A DNA stretch of 64,000 bases from CADEDV01 sp964596345 (lineage in GTDB: Bacteria; Bacteroidota; Bacteroidia; Chitinophagales; Chitinophagaceae), in assembly GCA_964596345.1 (NCBI GenBank), contig CAZQSZ010000005.1, positions 248,001-312,000 of the forward strand, written 5' to 3'. The notes under the pieces are model-generated. The model ran no database searches. It saw only the letters and a program-made list of their open reading frames with translations, and was not told the DNA's origin. Within the stretch, counting starts at the first letter, position 1. Every line of letters starts with the position of its first letter. The position numbers and the translations under genes were made by a program. This document shows positions 33,146-42,612 of this stretch, in pieces.

Positions 33146-34426
33146 TCATCCGGGATTCTGGTTATCTTTTTGAGTAAATCGGTTAATTCCGGGAAAAGGT
33201 TTACCCGAACTCATAAAAAACGTAAAAAAGAAGGCATAAAAGAAGATGCCTTTATTCACGTCGAGTATGTTTTCAGAGAAAGAAACAAAAATTACCAGTA
33301 TAAGAAAGCAGGCGAATATACTATCCTTGTTTTGCAGCGCTGCCCTGATTCCCCATATAAGTACCAAAAGGAATACGAATAACCCCAGCACACCTGTTTT
33401 GATCAGAAAACTGAGGTATTGATTATGTGTGTTTAATTCAAGGAGATAAGATTGATAAAGTTTGTTGTCAAAATATTTTTCTTTCAGTAATCTTTTTTCT
33501 GACCCGGATCCATGCCCCCAGGCAGGTGAACTGCCAACGAGTTTCAAAGCGATTTTCCAGCGGGAGAGCCGGGGTTCGGCTATTTCACTATCAAGGGAAG
33601 TTCGGACAAGGTCTGCTCTAAAGTTTTCAATATACCGTCTCTTTAATGTGTCAATATGAGTAATTGAAAAGATGATGAGGGCAGACATGATAATGCTTGC
33701 CGCGATAATTCTTTTTCTTAGGACAGGCTGTTTAATAATAAAAGGAAGAGTTACGCAGCAATAAAACAGTACCGATATCAGGACTGCCTTAGAGGCAAGC
33801 TGCACCAGTCCGGCCAGTAGTATCAACGTCATTATGCCCATCCATAAGCGGGTGGACTTTTTTTCTTCAATCAGGTACCTGATAACTACTGATAGAGACA
33901 AAGTGGAATACAGGGAAAGATAGGTAGCATGAATACCAACAGGCTCAGAAAAATTATGATTGATAAATGATACAGACAATATGGAACGCAGCGGCATATC
34001 ATAGAAAAGAATAATCCGGAATGCATCTGCATATAAGTACAGAATGGTCAGTGTGCAGCTTACGGCCAGGAACAGGAGGATATTTTTTTTATACCGGGCG
34101 AAATTTATTGCGAGCAGAGAAAAAATAGCAGGAAAAAGTAAAATGGCTGATTGCCGCTGAAGGTCTTTTATACCCTGGCTCTTGTCGTTCGACCATGCAA
34201 GGGCAAGAACCCCCACCAGGAATGCGGCTGTGAGCAATCCATTTTGCAGGGTAAAAAGATTCCTAAGCCGCTCTTTTTTGACATGAATGATGCTGTGCAG
34301 CAAAAGACTGATCAATGTTAACTCGCTGTACAGGCGATCGAAGGGAAGCAGGATGACAAATGCGACCAGGTGATAATAAGTGATCTTATTCTCCAGTGTA
34401 TCGTTTATAATCAGGAGTTTTTTCAT
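33146..34426 (-). CDS. O-antigen ligase/polymerase-family membrane protein
   Basis: A 426-residue protein with about 10-12 hydrophobic segments and the large periplasmic loop of the Wzy_C/WaaL family; the loop carries RLSRWKIALKLVGSSPAWGHGSG, matching the family's RxxxW...P..G.G pattern, followed by HNQYLSFLIKTGVLG with a conserved His. The ATG at 34426 is chosen because it overlaps the previous stop as ATGA; an earlier in-frame start would overlap by 67 bases. It would either polymerise repeat units or ligate glycan to an acceptor. Confidence 0.82.
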   Translation of the reverse strand: MKKLLIINDTLENKITYYHLVAFVILLPFDRLYSELTLISLLLHSIIHVKKERLRNLFTLQNGLLTAAFLVGVLALAWSNDKSQGIKDLQRQSAILLFPAIFSLLAINFARYKKNILLFLAVSCTLTILYLYADAFRIILFYDMPLRSILSVSFINHNFSEPVGIHATYLSLYSTLSLSVVIRYLIEEKKSTRLWMGIMTLILLAGLVQLASKAVLISVLFYCCVTLPFIIKQPVLRKRIIAASIIMSALIIFSITHIDTLKRRYIENFRADLVRTSLDSEIAEPRLSRWKIALKLVGSSPAWGHGSGSEKRLLKEKYFDNKLYQSYLLELNTHNQYLSFLIKTGVLGLFVFLLVLIWGIRAALQNKDSIFACFLILVIFVSFSENILDVNKGIFFYAFFFTFFMSSGKPFPGINRFTQKDNQNPG

Positions 34427-35532
34427 GCTTGCCGGGTCATATAGCATTGAAGCAAAAACATTTCGTACTGGTCGGTAATATGTTGCCAATTGTAGAGCTC
34501 TTTTATCTTGTTCATCCCGGCCTTCCTCCGTTGTGTTTTTATTTCACCCGGGATTTCGGTACGAATAATGCGGGAAACATCCCCGGGAGTTGAGAAATAA
34601 CTGGCGTCATTTCCGAGTACAGCTTCATTGAACTCGTTTTGATGCGCTGCTATTCCACAACCGGCTGCTATAGCTTCTAACAGGGATGGGTTGGTGCCTC
34701 CCACACTATGGCCGTGAAAGTAGAGTTTGCAAAATGCCCGCAGGTTGTCCAGTTTCTGCTGGTCAAATAGGGCTCCGGCAAAATGAATTGTTTTGTTTGC
34801 ACTGTATTTCTGAACCAGTTTTTTCCCATAGCTATTTCTCGTATTTCCTATTACGAGAAATTTATCAACAGAACCGCTGGCCACATAGCCATCCAGGATC
34901 ATTTCGATATTGTTTTCCGGTTCCATACGGGCAATGAGTAAATAATAAGCTCCCTGCCTCGTATTAAATTCAGTTAAGTTATCTGCTGATATAATGGGAC
35001 TGGAATTTGCCCCGTATGGAATAAACCGGGAGCTGATACCATATTTTTCATCCAGGTATTTTTTAATGGCAACAGAATCTGCAATATGATACTGGCTGAA
35101 ACGGATAGCCAGTTTTTCAGCATATTTCAGGAAAAAACGTACGGGTTTGGAATATTTGCTGCGCTTCCATTCCAGTCCATCCATATTGGATATGACAATG
35201 GATTGCCTGGGAAACATCCAACCCCAGGCAGAACTGCTGGTATAACCCATGAATAAAAGAATATCAAACTCCTGCTTCCTTGCGTGGCGGATGCAATTCA
35301 AATCATACAGGAACTGCCCGGCAGTACCAATTTTCTTCTCCGGGTCATAGCAGTGTATTATTTCAACCCCATTCCACTTTTTTTCTTTGTATGGATGATG
35401 ATGTGAATTGTAGACCGTAACAGCATGCCCTTTTTTTACCAGGCCTTCAGACAGGAAAGTAACAGCCTGTTCATAACCACCGTAATGATTAGGGATACCT
35501 CTTGTTCCTGCTATGGCGATCTTTAATTTCAT
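34423..35532 (-). CDS. Glycosyltransferase with DUF1972 N-terminal domain
   Basis: A 369-residue GT-B enzyme opening with KIAIAGTRGIPNHYGGYEQA, the DUF1972 signature of WchF/Cps2T-type rhamnosyltransferases. The C-terminal domain has LLIARMEPENNIEMILDGY and GTNPSLLEAIAAGCGIAA in place of the usual EX7E (Ser-Leu-Leu-Glu keeps the second Glu). ATGA overlaps on both sides place it in the operon. Rhamnose as donor is only suggested by the family. Confidence 0.82.
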   Translation of the reverse strand: MKLKIAIAGTRGIPNHYGGYEQAVTFLSEGLVKKGHAVTVYNSHHHPYKEKKWNGVEIIHCYDPEKKIGTAGQFLYDLNCIRHARKQEFDILLFMGYTSSSAWGWMFPRQSIVISNMDGLEWKRSKYSKPVRFFLKYAEKLAIRFSQYHIADSVAIKKYLDEKYGISSRFIPYGANSSPIISADNLTEFNTRQGAYYLLIARMEPENNIEMILDGYVASGSVDKFLVIGNTRNSYGKKLVQKYSANKTIHFAGALFDQQKLDNLRAFCKLYFHGHSVGGTNPSLLEAIAAGCGIAAHQNEFNEAVLGNDASYFSTPGDVSRIIRTEIPGEIKTQRRKAGMNKIKELYNWQHITDQYEMFLLQCYMTRQA

Positions 35533-36611
35533 TTACTATTTAAAATAGATTTGTAGACTTCGGCTGTTTTTTCAGCTGTTTTTTGCCATGTATAGGTGTA
35601 GCGGATCTTTTCAGCTAATAAAGAAGTCGTTTCTTTTTTAGCTGCGGTATCAATTGTGGCATAGATAGAGGATAGAGATCCTGGATCGCAGTAAAGTGCA
35701 TCTTCTCCAAAATAGGAAGATGCAAAACCATTCCTGGTAGAAACTATATTACATTGCATAGCTGCTGCTTCAAGTGAAGCGAGACCACAGTTCTCATACC
35801 AGCCCGGCAGCACATGCACTTTGGCTTTTTGGTAATGCTGAAGTAATTGTTCTTGTGGAAGATGGTCAATGAAGCTGATATTATCGGCTGCGATTTTTTT
35901 ACAAGCCCGGTAGTAGTTTAATTGATTGGGAGCTGCGGCGCCGATCAATATAAGCCTGTAGACCGAATTGTTAAGGGCCTTTATGAGGTTAAACTGGTTT
36001 TTGATCCCTTCAATCCTGGCGACGCAGATCACAAGATCATTCTCTTTGGAAATTGTTTCGTTTGTTTTAAAACGGAAGGGATCAATCCCTAAAGGAATAT
36101 TTTTTTGCAGTTGTACCGGTCCGAATTTCTTTTTTATTACCTGGTATTCTTCTTCGCTGCAGGTTAACAGGGCAGCGCAGTTTTTTAAAATTGTTGCAAT
36201 TGACCCGTGTTGTCCTTTTCTCAGATAAGAGATTCCCGGGAAAACATCTTTGCCGGCTAACCCTCTTCCAATTGTTTTCAGGTATTCAGTATTATTTCCC
36301 GGTAAAAATTTGAAAAAAGGAGCTGCCCGGTCTTTACGATGAAATTTGTCATACTCCGTATAGTCAATCCAAATTGGGGATACTACATAAGGTAAAGAAG
36401 ATATTTCTATGTGCCGGATAATATCAGCAGGTCTTGTTATATTAAAGAAATGCAGCAGGTCGTATTTATTATAGTCGGGCTTTTTGTCAGCAAGGATAAT
36501 CTCTGCCCGGATGCCTAATGTATTGAGATGACTGTTTGTTTCCAGCAACTGTATTGTATCGCCACCACGGGCGGTAAACAACGTTGATCTTGTAATGAGT
36601 GCGACTCTCAT
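35529..36611 (-). CDS. GT4-type glycosyltransferase
   Basis: A 360-residue GT-B enzyme. Motifs: LVICVARIEGIKNQFNLIKA at the donor domain and EX7E in GWYENCGLASLEAAAMQC. The N-terminus MRVALITRSTLFTARGGDTI is a typical GT4 Rossmann start. ATGA overlap with the next gene; four bases separate it from the GT2 gene upstream. Confidence 0.85.
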   Translation of the reverse strand: MRVALITRSTLFTARGGDTIQLLETNSHLNTLGIRAEIILADKKPDYNKYDLLHFFNITRPADIIRHIEISSLPYVVSPIWIDYTEYDKFHRKDRAAPFFKFLPGNNTEYLKTIGRGLAGKDVFPGISYLRKGQHGSIATILKNCAALLTCSEEEYQVIKKKFGPVQLQKNIPLGIDPFRFKTNETISKENDLVICVARIEGIKNQFNLIKALNNSVYRLILIGAAAPNQLNYYRACKKIAADNISFIDHLPQEQLLQHYQKAKVHVLPGWYENCGLASLEAAAMQCNIVSTRNGFASSYFGEDALYCDPGSLSSIYATIDTAAKKETTSLLAEKIRYTYTWQKTAEKTAEVYKSILNSK

Positions 36612-36615
36612 AGGC

Positions 36616-37575
36616 TCAGGATTTTAATTTTGTTTTCCGGTACAACCAGTGAATAAAAGACCCGGGAAAATAACTCAACAGGTACAACGCATAATTTTCC
36701 CATTTGACAGGATGCAGCCGGATGGCCCTGGAAAATTGATTTCTTGCTCTTGCCGGTTGGTGATTATTGACCAGGAATTTTTTTCCGCATAACGCATGAT
36801 AGGCTCCTTCTTTAATATCTTTTGTTTGTTGGGTTTTAACCAGGAACTTTAGTCTTTCCCCGTCTTCAGCGGAAGCATATCCCCGCCCCAGGATTTTTCT
36901 TTTTAATAAGTTAAACTCTTTGCTGCACCACTTTTCATCCATGGTAATGGAAGAGGGATTGAACCGGACTTTGATCAGTTGTTCCCGTAGGTTGTGAAAT
37001 TTTCCAAGAGTAACTAATTGAAGCCATAAAATGTGATCTTCAAAGTTGTGGGCATGAACAGGGTACCCACCTGCTTTTAATACCGCTTCTTTTCTGTACA
37101 TAACAGCAGAGTGAATAAAAGGGCAGGTTTGTTTTATGATACGCAGGAGCTCTTCATGACTGTATCCCGGGCATTTGAAATCAAAAAGGAATTCCCCGTT
37201 AGCGGAGATATATTTGGCCTCACCAGCACATATAACATAGGCCGGATTATTTTCAAGAAATTCATATTGCCTTCTCAGGCGGCCTGGCAGGCAAATATCA
37301 TCTGCATCGAAACGGGCAATATAACTTGTATTGGTTTCCTGTAAGCCCTTGTTAAGTGCTGCCGAAATTCCCCTGTGCTCCTGCAGGATAATACGAATGC
37401 GTTTGTCAGTAAACTCCCGGATGATATCAACTGTTCCATCTGTTGAACCATCATCAATGATCAGCAACTCAAAGGCTTCAAAATCCTGCGCTAAAACCGA
37501 ATTGATGGCTTCTCCAATATAAACCGCCGCATTGAAGGCAGGCATCAGTATGGTGACTTTATTACTATTCATCAC
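36616..37575 (-). CDS. GT2-type glycosyltransferase
   Basis: A 319-residue GT-A enzyme. It starts VTILMPAFNAAVYIGEAI, has LLIIDDGSTDGTVDII, DxD in ARFDADDICLPGRL, and acceptor-side ENFED-type motif in HNFEDHILWLQLV. A basic C-terminal tail (HWLYRKTKLKS) may touch the membrane. Coupled to the gene upstream by a 4-base overlap. Confidence 0.87.
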   Translation of the reverse strand: MMNSNKVTILMPAFNAAVYIGEAINSVLAQDFEAFELLIIDDGSTDGTVDIIREFTDKRIRIILQEHRGISAALNKGLQETNTSYIARFDADDICLPGRLRRQYEFLENNPAYVICAGEAKYISANGEFLFDFKCPGYSHEELLRIIKQTCPFIHSAVMYRKEAVLKAGGYPVHAHNFEDHILWLQLVTLGKFHNLREQLIKVRFNPSSITMDEKWCSKEFNLLKRKILGRGYASAEDGERLKFLVKTQQTKDIKEGAYHALCGKKFLVNNHQPARARNQFSRAIRLHPVKWENYALYLLSYFPGSFIHWLYRKTKLKS

Positions 37576-39182
37576 TTACATTTTTCTTTAAGCTCCTTTA
37601 TCTGCATCAGCATTAATAGTTCAAAGAGTATCATTACAGATAGTTGCTCAAACCAATAGCCAACCAGCAGGCAGCCACCGATAAAGAATAGCAGGGGGAG
37701 GCCGGTTTTCTTTTGGACGGCTATCTTGATAAAGAACAGGAAATAGAAGAGAATGAGTGACAAGATTCCGGCTATGCCATACTCTGACAGCAACTGATCA
37801 GCAACAGAATCAGGACTGTTGATAAGGGAGTGTTTTTCAGCATCAGCACTAAAATAATCCAGGTGAAGTGCCAGGTGGTTAGAAAGAAATGCCTGGTTTG
37901 TGTAAGCGTATTGTTTTGGGTATCCCCCGGCAATTTGTAAACCAGTTGCCCTAAAGGCAAGCCGGGAAGAAAAATTCCCCATCCCTATTCCGGTTATAAG
38001 TTGAGCAGGATGTTTTTTGAAATAGGTTATTGTTTGTTGCAGGGCAATTAATTTCCCCGGTATTGACCTGGCTGTGTCTGGTAGCTGGGTACTGGTATTT
38101 TTTTCAGCAAAAGCAAGAAGTTGTTTTTGTAATGGGGTCGTATCCTTTCTTCGCTGGTAGGGCTCGCTGTGAATATTAGCTTTAGGGAGGGAAGGTTTAC
38201 CTGCAGCAGTTATGCTGACGGTTTCCGTGACTACTTTAGTTGCTTTTTTTGCGGCTATAGCATTTTTAATAGCGGCCAGGCTATCAAGATATTTTTTAGC
38301 GATCTCTTTTTTTACAGCTTCTTTATGCTGATCAGTACTATCTTTTCCAGGTCGTACCTGCGCAACAGGACCGGATTTTTTTTTGCTTCCAAATAGCTTG
38401 TTGCCTGCATATTGATTATTCTGGGGGGAAATACGACTAAGAAACAGGACAGTAAAAAACAGGCAGACAATAATGATGCTTTTTTGATTGCGGGTACTCT
38501 GGAATATGAAAAGGAACAATAGTGTTCCCCCTAAGAGCAGGTTAATAAAATTACTCGCAGTCAGCAACATGGCAATCATACTGACCAGTACCAGCAGCAT
38601 TTTTTGACGACCCAAAAACCAGATAACGGCTAATGAATGGATGATGGCATTGGTTGTGGAAACATCAAAGCTGATGCCAGTCAGCCGGTCGCCGGTACTG
38701 ATAAAATATTTTTGATATATTCCCTGGTAGGTATAAGGATTGATATCTCCTGCATCCCACATGATGTAAACAAGCTGACCGATGGTGATGACAATATTAA
38801 GAGTAAAGAATATTGTAACGGTATAATTTAGTTTTTCAATAGCGGTTGTCTGTGTGAACTGACTATTGATCAGTGATGACCCGGTACAAAGCAGCCAGAA
38901 ACAGGTTCCAACAAGGAAAAGAATAAAGTAGTTAACGGAAATGCTATTTGCAGAAAGCAAGAGATTCACTGCTGAAATAAGGATCAATGATACATAAAAC
39001 CAAATAAAGGACTGGTTCCAGTATTGCCTTCTCTGTAGTTCTTTTCTTTTAATGAAAATGAACAGGAGGATGCAGGCAGCTTTAATGATCAGCTTTACAT
39101 TCAGCACTAACACAAGGAACAGCAGTAGCGACCAGTCAACTTTATTCACCCATTGTTTGATATCGTTTCTATCTTGACTCAC
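37572..39182 (-). CDS. Polytopic membrane protein, probable Wzy-type polymerase
   Basis: A 536-residue protein with about ten hydrophobic segments: a cluster in the first 255 residues, then a hydrophilic stretch of roughly 200 residues (about 260-465), then two or three more helices (GILSLILFYFLFFIKIAV). The hydrophilic stretch includes Lys/Ala-rich low complexity (KNAIAAKKATKVV) and an ITGIGMGNFSSRLAF segment reminiscent of the G.G..NF motif in O-antigen polymerases. The start is GTG (GTGA overlap with the gene upstream). Polymerase role is inferred from topology and locus. Confidence 0.65.
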   Translation of the reverse strand: MSQDRNDIKQWVNKVDWSLLLFLVLVLNVKLIIKAACILLFIFIKRKELQRRQYWNQSFIWFYVSLILISAVNLLLSANSISVNYFILFLVGTCFWLLCTGSSLINSQFTQTTAIEKLNYTVTIFFTLNIVITIGQLVYIMWDAGDINPYTYQGIYQKYFISTGDRLTGISFDVSTTNAIIHSLAVIWFLGRQKMLLVLVSMIAMLLTASNFINLLLGGTLLFLFIFQSTRNQKSIIIVCLFFTVLFLSRISPQNNQYAGNKLFGSKKKSGPVAQVRPGKDSTDQHKEAVKKEIAKKYLDSLAAIKNAIAAKKATKVVTETVSITAAGKPSLPKANIHSEPYQRRKDTTPLQKQLLAFAEKNTSTQLPDTARSIPGKLIALQQTITYFKKHPAQLITGIGMGNFSSRLAFRATGLQIAGGYPKQYAYTNQAFLSNHLALHLDYFSADAEKHSLINSPDSVADQLLSEYGIAGILSLILFYFLFFIKIAVQKKTGLPLLFFIGGCLLVGYWFEQLSVMILFELLMLMQIKELKEKCK

Positions 39183-40060
39183 GCAACTGGTTCTTTAACT
39201 CCTTTTACAGCGTAATCAAAAATTATTGTTCCATCATCTGTATTTACTTCTCTGTATGTATTGAAACTGAATTTTTGGATGAACAGTGTTTTAAATTCAA
39301 CTGCCCTTTCCCGGAATGCCAGGTAATTTTTATCAGAAACAGGGTAATGTTTTATAACGAACCCCGGCAGGAAGGCTGTTTTCAATCCATCCAGTTTTGC
39401 CCGCAGAAAGAAATCTTCATGTTCTCCTACTTTCAGGTTCTCATCCCAGCCTTTGATTTTTCGAATACTGGCTGTACGGCCAATAAAGAAGTTATTTACA
39501 AGGTCGCAGGAACAGAACAAGGAATCTTCGGGTTGCTTATTACTTATAGTAAGTGTGCAGTCTTTGTTTTCAATAATAAAATTTCCAATATAGGCTGATT
39601 CGAGTGGAATCTGATTGAAGTAGCGCCATGCCAGGGAAGGGGTCAATAATATCCGAGCTAACCTTCTTACAGTGTTGGCGGAAAGCAAATTAAAAAATGT
39701 TCCTCCCCCGATATCGAGCTGCTGTTCTTCCATAATTTTTAATGCCACAGCCAGGTCTGTTTTTTTGTGCCAGGCAAAATCATCATCAAAAAGCAGGAAG
39801 AAGGGTGTTCTTGTTTTTTCCAGCAAAGCATTTCTGCCCGCTGATAACCCGCAATTAAAAGGAAGTGTATAGTAATGTATATCGAGGGAGGAGAACCTAC
39901 TCATGATTTCTTTCTTGTATGGGTGCCTGCTATCATCGGCGATTAATATGGGTAACCTGCAGCTGACTTTTTCTAACGAACGAAGCAGCCGGATTAAAGA
40001 CCCTTTGCGTTCAAAGGTTTTGATGAGTACACAGATATTTTTGTTTCCTGTGTTATGCAT
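39179..40060 (-). CDS. GT2-like glycosyltransferase
   Basis: A 293-residue GT-A enzyme. ICVLIKTFERKGSLIRLLRS opens the nucleotide-binding fold; ILIADDSRHPYKKE and FFLLFDDDFAWHKKTDL carry the acidic donor-binding residues, the latter as DDD. GEHEDFFLRAKL is the probable catalytic-base segment. The stop overlaps the next gene's GTG by four bases and its start overlaps the flippase end by eight. Confidence 0.82.
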   Translation of the reverse strand: MHNTGNKNICVLIKTFERKGSLIRLLRSLEKVSCRLPILIADDSRHPYKKEIMSRFSSLDIHYYTLPFNCGLSAGRNALLEKTRTPFFLLFDDDFAWHKKTDLAVALKIMEEQQLDIGGGTFFNLLSANTVRRLARILLTPSLAWRYFNQIPLESAYIGNFIIENKDCTLTISNKQPEDSLFCSCDLVNNFFIGRTASIRKIKGWDENLKVGEHEDFFLRAKLDGLKTAFLPGFVIKHYPVSDKNYLAFRERAVEFKTLFIQKFSFNTYREVNTDDGTIIFDYAVKGVKEPVA

Positions 40061-41501
40061 AATGCCTTTTTGGGTTCAATAAAAGATGTAAGACCAATTT
40101 TATTTTAGGAAGCGAAATGAGTTTCGAGACTATGCACAATATGAAATAGAGAGAGACGGAAAGTAAGACGATTATCCAGGGATTGCTGGTCAGTAGTTTA
40201 ATAATGACCAGGGCTGTAAGGGCCGAAAATACTGCTTTCATAAAATGCAGTATATCCGGTTGCACATTGTTCCGGCGATTATGTCTCCAGAATAAAATCA
40301 GCTGTATGATAAAGCAGGTCAAATAAGCAATCGCAGCACCCATTGCTCCGACAAAGGGAATCAGCAACAGGTTGAGCAGGATGTTTATGAGCCCGGAAAT
40401 AACAGCTATCCTGAAAGTAACCAGCAACTGTCCTTTTGCAAAACAGATATTCCAGTAAAAATCAGTCGCAAATTGTATGGGTATACAAACAGCAAGCAGG
40501 ATAAATATAAATTCATTACCAGTGCCATATTTATTATTAGTGATGAATTCCATCAGTGGAGTCCAGCAACTGATCAGTATTACCGGTAGGATGAGTGAAA
40601 GAACCATCTCTGTTCTGAATAATAAGCCCAGCTGAACTTGTTTTTTTGTGGTCAAGGCACCCTGGTGAGCAAATAGTCTGGAAAAAATGGGAATCAGCAA
40701 AGGAGAGAGAATTAATAAGGGCAGGCGACATAATTCAAAGACACGGTACGCAAAGCTATATTCTGCAGTTACCAACGCACTGGTGAATATGCCAAGGATG
40801 ATCCAGTCGAACCTCGCTAAGATGATATTAAAGATCGTAACGCCATATTGGGGCAGGGCTTCCCGGATCAGGGATTTGTACCTGGTCCAGTTAAAATAAA
40901 AAGGTAGCAGTTTTTTTTTATTACTGCTGATCGTTACGATAATGGCCGTCAATAGTTCCATCAGGGCAGCGATAATAAATAGTCCAATAAGATTTTGAAT
41001 GGATAGTATATTAAAAGCAAGGAATACGATCAGCAATATGACTTTTACAACATTTGATATGACTGAAATGATAGCTAAGGCAGTGAAGGATCTTGTTCCG
41101 TTAGCGATCTGCTTAAAGGGAGATGCTAACGAGGAGATCAGCTGGCTGGTCAAAATGCCAGGTAAAAAAGCAAACAATGGTCCTTTTAAAGGGAAAACTA
41201 AATGCAGTAACAGCAGCAGGAAGCCGGTAATTGCAGCTGTTATTACTACATGCAGCAGGTGAAGTCCGGCTGTTTCTCTTTTATCCTTTCCGGAAGCTAT
41301 TTTTTTTACCACGACCAGCTCAAGACCGAAACTTAGCAGGGAAATCAGTATAGCGGAGGTGGCTACAGACCAGCTGAGTTCTCCAAAGACTTCTTTCGAA
41401 AGATAGCGGGATGTGAGGTAGAAAATAACCAGGTTAAGGGCATGATTTAAAAGCACCTGGGCAGTGCTGGCAGAAAGGTCTCTGATCAATTTTCCCGGCA
41501 T
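40053..41501 (-). CDS. Polysaccharide flippase (Wzx-like, MOP superfamily)
   Basis: A 482-residue membrane protein with about 14 predicted helices. The start (RDLSASTAQVLLNHALNLVI) and YLSKEVFGELSWSVATSAIL match the polysaccharide_synt family, which moves lipid-linked repeat units across the inner membrane. It is the first gene of the minus-strand operon that runs to 31265; the promoter would lie in the 130-base gap shared with the divergent epimerase. Confidence 0.88.
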   Translation of the reverse strand: MPGKLIRDLSASTAQVLLNHALNLVIFYLTSRYLSKEVFGELSWSVATSAILISLLSFGLELVVVKKIASGKDKRETAGLHLLHVVITAAITGFLLLLLHLVFPLKGPLFAFLPGILTSQLISSLASPFKQIANGTRSFTALAIISVISNVVKVILLIVFLAFNILSIQNLIGLFIIAALMELLTAIIVTISSNKKKLLPFYFNWTRYKSLIREALPQYGVTIFNIILARFDWIILGIFTSALVTAEYSFAYRVFELCRLPLLILSPLLIPIFSRLFAHQGALTTKKQVQLGLLFRTEMVLSLILPVILISCWTPLMEFITNNKYGTGNEFIFILLAVCIPIQFATDFYWNICFAKGQLLVTFRIAVISGLINILLNLLLIPFVGAMGAAIAYLTCFIIQLILFWRHNRRNNVQPDILHFMKAVFSALTALVIIKLLTSNPWIIVLLSVSLYFILCIVSKLISLPKIKLVLHLLLNPKRHYA

Positions 41502-41560
41502 ATTCTTCTATATCGGTATTTTCAATTAACGGGTTGCTAATGAGTGTAGTTATAAGGTGA

Positions 41561-41568
41561 TATATTTG
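41561..41568 (+). promoter_or_regulatory. Bacteroidetes -7 promoter element for the epimerase gene
   Basis: TATATTTG matches TAnnTTTG; a TTG at 41534-41536 is a possible -33 box at 24-base spacing. Transcription would start near 41572, about 60 bases ahead of the ATG at 41632. Confidence 0.5.
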
Positions 41569-41631
41569 CAGGGACAGTTCCGCAATGTATCCCGGAGAGT
41601 TCATATGTATTTTGCGGCTGTCTTCCTGAGT

Positions 41632-42612
41632 ATGAAACATTATGTCGTTACCGGCGGAGCCGGTTTTATTGGTAATAATCTCATCAGGACCTTGTTGCAA
41701 CAAGACCCGGCAACAAGGATCACCTGTATTGACGACTTCGACCCTTTTTATTCTCCCGATATTAAGAAATTGAATATCCGTGACCTGAAAGAAAACCCGG
41801 GTTTCAGGCTTATCAGTAATGATCTTGCCAAGACCTCCGGTTCTGAATTATGCGACCTGGTCAGCGGCCCGGTGGATGCGATTATTCACCTGGCAGCAAA
41901 AGCAGGGGTGCGGCCCAGTATTCAAAACCCGCTGGCTTATCAACAGGCCAATGTGATCGGCTTGCAGAATATGCTGGATTTTGCCAAAGGAAAAAATATT
42001 AAACAGTTTGTGTTTGCGTCCAGCAGCAGTGTGTATGGGGTGAATGATCATTTTCCCTGGAAAGAAAATGAGCAGCTGATGCCGATTAGTCCCTATGCCA
42101 GTTCAAAATTATCAGGAGAGATGCTGGGACATGTGTACAGTAAGTTATTTGACATCCGTTTTTTAGCCCTGCGTTTTTTTACCGTATATGGCCCCGGGCA
42201 ACGCCCTGATCTCGCCATCCATAAGTTCACCAAAGCCATTTTAAAAGGACAGCCCATTACTATGTATGGTGATGGAAGCACAAGCCGGGATTATACCTTT
42301 GTAAATGATACGGTGCAAGGAATTATTGGAGCGATCAGTTATACGAAATCTGGTTTTGAGATCATCAACCTCGGTAATAATTATACGATCACTTTAAAAC
42401 AACTCATTGCAGCGATTGAGGAATTAACGGGTAAGAAAGCCGTCATTGAACAACTACCCGATCAGCCGGGCGATGTACCCAAGACATTTGCAGATATATC
42501 AAAAGCAAAGGAACTGCTGGGGTATAACCCGCAAACACAGTTAAAAGAAGGGTTAAAAAAATTCTACGAATGGTTTAAGCTGCATGAAGCACTATTGCTG
42601 CAAGGGTCATAG
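41632..42612 (+). CDS. NAD-dependent nucleotide-sugar epimerase, UDP-glucuronate 4-epimerase-like
   Basis: A 326-residue extended SDR. NAD loop VTGGAGFIGNNLI, LAAKAGVRPSIQNP after strand 4, catalytic ASSSSVYG and SPYASSKLSGE (Tyr-x3-Lys), then FFTVYGPGQRPDLAIHKF, a phrase typical of UDP-glucuronate 4-epimerases. The ATG at 41632 starts exactly at the Rossmann strand; upstream in-frame starts would overlap the promoter. It would supply galacturonate for the glycan. The 3' end overlaps the converging GT2 gene by 6 bases. Confidence 0.83.
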   Translation: MKHYVVTGGAGFIGNNLIRTLLQQDPATRITCIDDFDPFYSPDIKKLNIRDLKENPGFRLISNDLAKTSGSELCDLVSGPVDAIIHLAAKAGVRPSIQNPLAYQQANVIGLQNMLDFAKGKNIKQFVFASSSSVYGVNDHFPWKENEQLMPISPYASSKLSGEMLGHVYSKLFDIRFLALRFFTVYGPGQRPDLAIHKFTKAILKGQPITMYGDGSTSRDYTFVNDTVQGIIGAISYTKSGFEIINLGNNYTITLKQLIAAIEELTGKKAVIEQLPDQPGDVPKTFADISKAKELLGYNPQTQLKEGLKKFYEWFKLHEALLLQGS

